Assembly (NCBI GenBank): GCA_036426205.1
Contig: WSYH01002495.1
Span: 21,745 to 85,744 of the forward strand
Length of the DNA stretch: 64,000 bases
Direction of reading: 5' to 3'
Source of the DNA: Ascaphus truei
Lineage: Eukaryota; Chordata; Amphibia; Anura; Ascaphidae
Position 1 is the first letter of the stretch, and every line of letters begins with the position of its first letter. The position numbers were made by a program, and so were the translations under genes. This document shows positions 57,473 to 64,000 of this stretch, piece after piece. The notes below the pieces were generated by a model, which searched no databases, was not told the DNA's origin, and was given only the letters and a program-made list of their open reading frames with translations.

Positions 57473-58042
57473 CCCGAAAACTAAAAAGTATGCATTTATT
57501 CTACAGTACATGTATTCCACTACATATGTGTATTCTATACCCGTACAGCATGTATTGTTTTAATACTCTTGTGATGTACTGAGCATGCCTACACTATACA
57601 GTACAGTACTGTACAGTATGCCTGGACAGTACTGTACTGTATGTTCTAGAAACACTGTATTTTGTTACAGTATAAAAGGAGACAATGGAACAATTTAAAA
57701 CAAATCAACATTTTCTTTTATTGGTGGAGTAAGTACAAAAATATTTATGGCGTAAGTAAAAACATTTATTTACAAATACAATTTAAAAACATTTAAAGTG
57801 TACAGCAATTCAAAACATTTACAGGTGTATGGTGTATTGCTAGTAAAAACATTTATGTACAGAAAGTCAAAACATTTACCGTAGGATGGTGTACAGTACA
57901 GTAAGTCAGGCCTGCACAACTCCAGTCCTCAAGGGCCGCAAACAGGCCCGGTTTTCAGGATAGTTGTGCTGGTCTTGTGTAAGTAAAAACATTTCTTTAT
58001 TAATAAAATTTAAAACAAGGATGGTGTGCTGAACAGCAAGTC

Positions 58043-58120
58043 AGACCTGCACAACTCCAGTCCTCGAGGGCCGCAAACAGACCCGGTTTTCAATCCTGAA
58101 GACTGGAGTTGTGCAGGTCT
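58043..58120. mobile_element. 78-bp MITE
   Basis: A perfect 20-bp inverted pair (AGACCTGCACAACTCCAGTC, 58,043-58,062, with its complement at 58,101-58,120) around CGAGGGCCGCAAACAG. A partial second copy lies at 57,906-57,970. Both are followed by GTAAGTAAAAACATTTCTTT, a local duplication at the 3' end of the minus-strand gene. Confidence 0.8.
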
Positions 58121-58140
58121 TGTGTAAGTAAAAACATTTC

Positions 58141-58146
58141 TTTATT
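58141..58146 (-). promoter_or_regulatory. Poly(A) signal of the minus-strand gene
   Basis: AATAAA in sense, about 52 nt after the predicted stop at 58,198. Duplicated AATAAA copies follow near 57,990 and 57,713. Confidence 0.45.
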
Positions 58147-58197
58147 AATACAAGTTAAAACACGCAACAAGTGAAAAAATAAACAACATTTGAACTG

Positions 58198-59658
58198 TCA
58201 CGCAAATTCGATCCCCACCAGATTGTCCTTCCAGGGCCGATGCCTTGTATGACGCAAAATGCCATTAATGGCGGCTCTCACGATTTTCATTACAGGATCT
58301 GTAATAGAAAAATAGCGCTGCAATTCCTCCACAATAGTCCTTCTTAAATTTTCAGGAAGCGCCCTTTTTTTCGCGATTTCCTTCGTAGTTTACATTGTTG
58401 GCCCACCCGCAGTACACCAAATAGGATACGTGGTACTTTTAAATTAACATGCCATACTTCTGGGGTAAACCAGCACTCATCACCCTATACTTCTCCCTGA
58501 GTGGATTGGGCAGCTCGCGCAGGATGTTGTCAGGCACCGTATCGATGCAAGCGTATATGGGTTGGATTCTGGGAGCGGGTGTGCTTGTGGCGGTGGGCGA
58601 GGGTAGGTTGTCTGGGAGGATGCTTTCCTCCTGTCTTGGTCACCGTGTTGTCTCCTGGCGTGGTCTTGACGGAGTTGTCATGTCATCCTCGTCAACGGCA
58701 TATATGTACACATATTCTTCTGGTGGAGGGGGTGCGCTTGGTGATGTAAGGTGGTCGAAGGTCCCATTCATCCCATCCATGCCACCCTCCTGCTTTGGCG
58801 TCGGAGATACAGGGGCATGAACTCCGAGCAAATTATGTATCCCCGCTATGTCAGTCTCTATCTTCTCCATCCGTTGATCCATCTTCTCCATCCGTTGATC
58901 CATATTTAGCATGGTCTCTAAAAGAAGATCTATCTTTACCTGCATAGTAGAGTTCCCGGGGATATCGACACTTAACCCATTCAGCATGCGGTCTAACGAG
59001 CTGGGTCTTGTGCATGGGGTGCTGTGGACATCTGGGTGGATGGGTGCTACGGAGGATGAGATGGGGGTTCCCTGGAGAGAAGCGGCAGCGTCGTCGAAGA
59101 AGGATGGAGGAGGTGACCTGTGGATTTCCGGGAGAGATGCGGCAGCGTCGTCGAAGAGGGATGGAGAAAGTGACCTGTGGTTTCCGGGATAGAAGCGGCA
59201 GAGTCGTCTAAGCGTAATGGAGAAAGTGACCCGTGGATTTCCAGGAGACCAGCGGCAGCGTCGTTGAAGAGTAGTGGAGAAGATGGGCTGTGGATTTCCG
59301 GGAGAGCAGCGGCAGAGTCGTCGAAGCGTAATCGAGGAAGTGGCCTGCGGGTTCGATGGGTTGGCTGCCATTTGTTTTGCTTTGAGTGTACATCACCGAA
59401 TTTCTTCTTGACATAATAAGGCTTATTAAAAACCTTAGCCTTTGGGGTCGTCAGAAGGTTTTCTTTATTAGCCTTTTGCTTTGGCCTTGGCTTGGAAATG
59501 GCTCCCGCCTTTCGCTTTTTCTGTGTGATAGGCATGGCAGAGGCGAGTGTGTTCCTGTGTCCGTAGAATCGGGGTTGATCCATGGAAGCAGATGGCACAA
59601 TGCAGTATCTGGACAAGGGAAAGTTCAGATACATATCATCGAGTGGTGGGCTATGCAA
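58198..59658 (-). pseudogene. Repeat- and coiled-coil protein with BEN-like C-terminus (decayed)
   Basis: Reads MHSPPLDDMYLNFPLS, a basic stretch (MPITQKKRKAGAISKPRPKQ), then four to five repeats of about 19-20 residues built on SPxLFDDAAASLPEIH. After a frameshift near 59,185 the repeats continue and lead to a coiled coil (LLLETMLNMDQRMEKMDQRM) and an acidic/Pro segment. A TGA at 58,640 follows CGG; the same frame then stays meaningful (YACIDTVPDNILRELPNPLR), meets a TAA at 58,439, and continues to NNVNYEGNREK. A one-base slip in an A-run (58,365-58,371) gives RALPENLRRTIVEELQRYFS and NGILRHTRHRPW up to the stop at 58,198. The last 95 residues resemble BEN domains (DNA/protein-binding helices), a tentative call. 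Two stops and two frameshifts: a recent pseudogene. Confidence 0.6.
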
Positions 59659-59842
59659 AGTGTGTCACCTTTTATGCATGGCGACTAGGTACAGGTGTTA
59701 AAAGTGGGCGTACTCTAATGTGAGTAATTAACATATAAATATGTTAGTGCAGTGTATTTTGTGGATTCACTGCACATTGAATACACATCGACTAAACATC
59801 GAATATACATTCTTGTGCTTGTATTTCTTTCTACTCGCAGCA
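59659..59842. promoter_or_regulatory. Divergent intergenic region
   Basis: 184 bp between the start codons of the minus-strand repeat protein and the plus-strand transposase. It has several TATAAAT/ATTGAATACA words (59,727, 59,776). TTTCTTTCTACTCGCAG directly before the transposase ATG looks like a splice acceptor, so a 5' UTR exon may lie further left. Confidence 0.4.
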
Positions 59843-61469
59843 ATGCCTGTTAAAAAGATTTCAAAGGATCTCAGCATGAGAATGAAGGAGATGTACACGA
59901 GCGGACAACGAATTGCAGATATCCAATGCTAATTAGCTGCTTCTGGCCTCGTTGTGCCATCAACCACCGTGTGCTATCATGCCCACGGTAAGACCAAACA
60001 ACGCACGAGGACACCAACGGTAACTAACGCGTAAGTATATTTATATAACTATATAATACCGTATATCTATTATTGTTTAGACAGTATTGCTGCATATTAA
60101 TATAACTAGATAGTATAGATCTATCTAATATTATAGTTATTTCTGTTTATTTATATTACTATATAATACAGTATATCTATCTATTATTGTTTATATTGCT
60201 GCATATAATAATAACTATCATAGTTCGATCTATCTAATATTAGTTATTTCTGTTATTTTATAACTATAATACAGTATATCTATCTATTTGTTTATATTGC
60301 TGCATATTAATATACTATTATGTATAATCTATCTAATATTATTTCTGTATATTTATCTAACTATACGTAATATCTATCTATTATTGTTTACTGTAAATGA
60401 TGTGCTGTACTTGTGGCCAACTGCACTGTAACTTACAGGATTGTTGTTTTTCTTTACACTGTAGGGAGACAACTCTTCTGGGCGACAAAATAAGTGAAAC
60501 GAATGATGAGAAGAGTGCCTTAAGGGTCTAAGACACTCTGCTGAAAAATCACAATCTCACTGTATCCGAGACCAGCATAACGAAGATGAGACGCAGAATT
60601 GGATGGAACTATGGACGTGTGAGGTTAGTACTGGACAGTACAGGAGGTTAAAGTGTTGTTTAAGAAACTGTACTGTACTTATAAAATTATTCCTTCTCAT
60701 TACAGAGCATACCCTATGATAAGGGACATTAACAAGATCAAGAGAGTTGTCCAGGCCCAACTTTCCAGGATTGCATCTTCACTGACAAGTCTACTGTATC
60801 GCTGGAGAGATTTGCCACCTTTGCATTCCACAAAAAAGGGCGCATATCTATGAAGCCGCGTCCAAAACACCCAGTGAAGATGCATGTGTGGGGTGCCATC
60901 TCTAGGCGTGGACCAGCATGCATTGTCATATTTGAAGGTAAAATAAGTCACACACTTTTGCCTTATGGACTGTACTGTACTAGTGTGCAGTTTTTTGAGC
61001 ACTTTTCTTGTTATAGAAATCATGAATAAAGCTTTTTTTCCAAGATCAAATTGTGCCTGAGATTGTGGAATACATCACACGTAAGTTCCCAGATGGTCAC
61101 CGTTTCTACCAGGACAACGATCCGAAGCACACCGCGTCAACTGGGTGAAGACGCCAGCGGAGTAAGTGCGGTAACGGTGTCTCATTTTTTCCCACTGTTT
61201 CTACTGTGTATCTCTTTAACTAATTGTCCTTTTTTCCCCCCTCCAATGACAGATCGCCAAACTTCAATCCTATCGAAATGGTCTGGCATCAGCTGAAGGA
61301 TCATATCCGAAAAGTCGTGAACCCCTCCAAAAAGGATGAGTCGGCGCAAGGCATAATGAGTTTTTGGATCAATGTACTCACCGTGGAATGATACAATAAA
61401 TATATTGACCATATTGCAACTGTGTTTCCCATTGTGATTGAGCGTAATGGGCTAGCATCAGGAAGGTAG
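59843..61469 (+). pseudogene. Intron-containing Tc1/mariner-type transposase
   Basis: Five exons: 59,843-60,030; 60,465-60,623; 60,706-60,937; 61,045-61,161; 61,253-61,469, with GT-AG introns of 434, 82, 107 and 91 bp. Exon phases agree. Exons 1-2 code two helix-turn-helix parts (KISKDLSMRMKEMYTSGQRI; VSETSITKMRRRIGWNYGR). Exon 3 holds the first catalytic Asp (CIFTDKSTVSLERF) and PKHPVKMHVWGAIS; exon 4 the second (FYQDNDPKHTA); exons 4-5 NWVKTP/SPNFNPIEMVWHQLK with the Glu. It ends YIDHIATVFPIVIERNG. In-frame TAA stops sit in exons 1 and 2, a TGA in exon 5 (VLTVE then stop), and small deletions in exons 3 and 4, so it is dead. Such transposases usually lack introns. Confidence 0.82.
60040..60400. 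repeat. AT-rich minisatellite in intron 1
   Basis: About four copies of a unit of roughly 85-90 bp with ATCTATCTATTATTGTTTAT, TGCTGCATATTAATA and CTATCTAATATTA, which expanded the first intron. Confidence 0.75.
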
Positions 61470-61527
61470 TATGGTAAGTACAGGCACACCAAGTACAGTA
61501 TGATACAGGTAAGTATGGCACATATTT

Positions 61528-61874
61528 TTTCTTTCCTGAGAGAGCAGCACTAGCCATCTGGTTACAAAGTATTTAACAGTAGTTACAGTATACAGTAGTT
61601 CCAGTATAGACTAGTTTGACAGTACTATCTGCATACTGTAGCCCAATATGGAGTAGCTATACAGTACACAATGCCATAATATGCACCTAACTGCACACAT
61701 TTTTTCTTTCCTGAGAGAGCAACACTAGCCATCTGGTTACAAAGTATTTAACAGTAGTTATAGTATACAGTAGTTCCAGTATAGACTAGTTTGACAGTAC
61801 TATCTGAATACTGTAGTCCAATATACAGTACACAATGCCATAATACAGTATGCACATAACTGCACAATTTTTTT
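61528..61874. repeat. Tandem duplication, about 172 bp
   Basis: 61,528-61,699 and 61,700-61,874 share TTTTCTTTCCTGAGAGAGCA, ACTAGCCATCTGGTTACAAA and AGTTTGACAGTACTATCTG with few differences. Each copy begins with a pyrimidine-AG that resembles a splice acceptor; a better one (TTCTTGTCTTTTCAG) lies at about 61,877-61,891. Possibly the last 3' UTR intron of the transposase gene. Confidence 0.85.
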
Positions 61875-61891
61875 ATTTTCTTGTCTTTTCA

Positions 61892-62320
61892 GAGAAAAAT
61901 AGATGGACAGGGGGAGGAGGGTATCATGTGTAAATTTTGGGAACTGTGTGTACAGTAAAGTGTATCTAAAGTGCAGTCATGATTTATACAAAACCTTCCC
62001 TCTCTCAATGAACTTCACAGAATGAGGAAGAAGATAAAGACTGAAAATTTGTATTACTGTTTTTATTATTATATTATTATAAATGAATATGTTTCATTTA
62101 TTGTATTTCATTCATTATATTTTGTGTATGTATGAATCCAAGTGCTACTCACATTTGCTATTTATTGCAATTCTCATCATTATTTATGTTGTCTCCTTGC
62201 ATTTATTGGCTTGTCTTAATACACTGAGCATTTTTTGCCAGCTTTACTTCACTTATGTTAGTTAGTGTTTTGGTGCTGTTTATGATTGCTACATAATAGC
62301 AACATGCTACGCTCTGTATA
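61892..62320. other. Possible last non-coding exon, then AT-rich DNA
   Basis: Follows a TTTTCAG acceptor-like site. GTGTATCTAAAG ... CAGTCATGAT and CCCTCTCTCAATGA (61,958-62,025) recur in altered form at 63,440-63,490, so the flank is itself repetitive. No reading frame of note. Confidence 0.35.
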
Positions 62321-63330
62321 CTAATGTATTGGAGAGTATACTCCTCCCCTTTACAAATCACTGCGCAACCAATGGTTTCTGCGGGACCAATGTGCTTAGC
62401 CCTCAGGGTATTTAATTACCACACTTCCACTAGGCATAATACCTCCTCCCCTGTTAAGAAGCGTGTTGATCGCGCGAAACGATCGTCGGGTTTAGTGACG
62501 TCATTACACTGACGGTCACGTGGGACGCGACGGAACATACACGCAGCTCCTTCTATTGATATACACTGAAGAACGCTGCTTACACAGGACTCCTACCATA
62601 CTGCTGTTCCTGCAGCATCATACATCAGGTTGTATATATCCTGCTTCATTTACAGGCTACCTACAGCCTATACAGCCAGTTAACCCATTGACATCTATGT
62701 GCTACAAACTGTGGATATATGTTTAGCTTATTATACACCTAGCCCACTGTATATACCTTATACCATCATGATAGTGGTTTCTATTTTAGGTATGACATAT
62801 TAATGTTTTTCTTGGATATGCTTTATTCTTTAGCACTGTGGGACTATCCTGTGATTTAATGCTGTTACTCTGCATTGTGTTATGGTGAGGTTATTTAGCT
62901 GTGTTAGTATATTTTGGACCCTATCTCCATATATTTCTATGGGGCTATGGGCATAGGTTTAAACTAACACCTATATTCACCATATATTTTCTGTGTCGCC
63001 CACTAGGGGATCTTTTTAGTTTTTTCTCATTTAGTTGTCATTTTATGCATTTCTTCATATTTTAGTGTGTAATAAAATTGTATATATTTTTCTGTTGTGC
63101 TATAGTTTAGGTTGTATGGGAATTTCCCTTTAGGTCCATAATATTTTCAATCTATTGGTACTAGTTATTAAACTGGTACTTTATATATATTATATTTTAT
63201 TATTGTTGAGTGCAACTTATAGGGACTTCTAGTGACCCCTTCTGGTCACTTATTTGTGTTCTGCTAAATATTTTCCCTATGCACCGTTAAAATACATCTC
63301 TTTTGTATGGTGAGCAAAGTGTTTTTGTGT
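62320..63330 (+). repeat. Penelope-like end region with CTG-GAAAC module
   Basis: 62,451-62,480 reads CTGTTAAGAAGCG, 7 nt, CGCGCGAAAC: a GCG/CGC stem before GAAAC, followed by CGTCGGGTTTA, a word also found in inverse after the module in the foldback spacer (18,650). Later TCGCCCACTAGGGGATCTTT matches the foldback arm edge (GCGCCCTAGTGGGGATCTTT). No RT or nuclease frame remains. Confidence 0.5.
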
Positions 63331-64000
63331 GTTTTCATTTTTTTATTATTATCAATGTGCATTATTCTTGATTATCCACCGGCCCTCAATTTTCAACTGT
63401 GCTGTACTATTTTGTTATTTATCTTCTGCATACTTCAATAGTGTATCTACAGTCATGATTCCCACAAACGCTCCCCCTCTCTCAATGATTATTTGTATTT
63501 TTCTTTCCTGATAAAATAAAATACATATTTAATTACATCAAGATTTTATTTATTTGAACTTTAAATTCACTGTGAAATTGTATGGGGGGGATTCTTCAAG
63601 CAGACATACAGTTTTAATATTTGGTTACCTTTTTAATAATTGGTTACATAATCAGATTAACATAGGGAAAGCCAACACTAGGAAAATTAACGAAAATTAA
63701 AAATATCAATACACAAATCAATATAATTTAAAATATGATAAAAAATAAAAAACATATATCGATCCCTAATCTTAATTACTCTTAGTATATTACAAGGGAC
63801 GACGATTGATGAATCTCGAAAAATATGAAATAAAAGGGAATTAGTGAAGAAACAACATAAGAATAAAATTCACATTACTCATATTTAACTATCAAAACCT
63901 AAGAGATACCTCAGACACTCAAATATTAAAAGAGCACACAGCAGATTGCAAAGATGGATTTAAGCAAATATAAATTGGTAAACATTTAGAGAAAGGCACC
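63331..64000. other. AT-rich sequence, nothing recognised
   Basis: Low GC with only short frames; apart from the 63,440-63,490 words noted above, no repeat, RNA or coding signal that I can support. Confidence 0.5.

Overview
This is a eukaryotic, repeat-dominated stretch of a large vertebrate genome. The mix of families points to an amphibian, most likely a frog: L1-group LINEs with very long inter-ORF spacers, Ty3/gypsy elements (one with a SCAN-type capsid), Penelope-like elements with a GIY-YIG domain, hAT-like MITEs, and an IS630-Tc1-mariner transposase. The species call is inference. No tRNA, rRNA, CRISPR array or bacterial-style operon was recognised, and no conserved host gene was identified with certainty. 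Most long reading frames are decayed transposon genes or frames through purine-rich satellites.

Layout. 1-1,604: 3' end of an L1 (+). 1,683-8,957: a full-length but decayed L1 (-) with matching 15-bp flanks. 9,331-13,168: a 5'-truncated Ty3/gypsy element (+) with RNase H, integrase and a 3' LTR. 13,299-16,568: a hAT-like TIR pair enclosing a minisatellite and a solo LTR. 17,171-19,809: a 2.6-kb near-perfect palindrome with a 12-bp target duplication. 21,366-25,700: a second gypsy copy (-) that has lost its YxDD box and most of its integrase. 26,350-37,900: hairpin MITEs, local duplications, a 1.6-kb purine minisatellite, a second foldback and GT/GA microsatellites. 37,935-39,070: a Penelope-like GIY-YIG remnant. 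39,830-40,175: a hAT MITE with a perfect 8-bp duplication. 41,023-48,056: a gag-only LTR element with both LTRs and a 5-bp duplication, itself hit by two further LTR insertions. 49,218-56,016: a second full-length L1 (-) with intact ORF1 and a nearly intact ORF2.

The most unusual part is 56.2-61.9 kb. A 185-codon forkhead-domain ORF (+) stays open next to two decayed genes. One is a minus-strand gene with aspartate/alanine-rich repeats, a coiled coil and a BEN-like C-terminus. The other is a five-exon Tc1/mariner-type DDE transposase (+) with four GT-AG introns. The first two genes are convergent with separate poly(A) signals, and the last two are divergent about 185 bp apart. This compact layout suggests a multigene mobile element or the remains of one; outer terminal repeats were not found, so that reading is a hypothesis. 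The young L1 landed about 0.26 kb upstream of the forkhead ORF.

A second recurring theme is a 29-30-nt module (CTGA-N-GA ... GAAAC) at five places in Penelope-like contexts, laid out like a hammerhead-ribozyme core.
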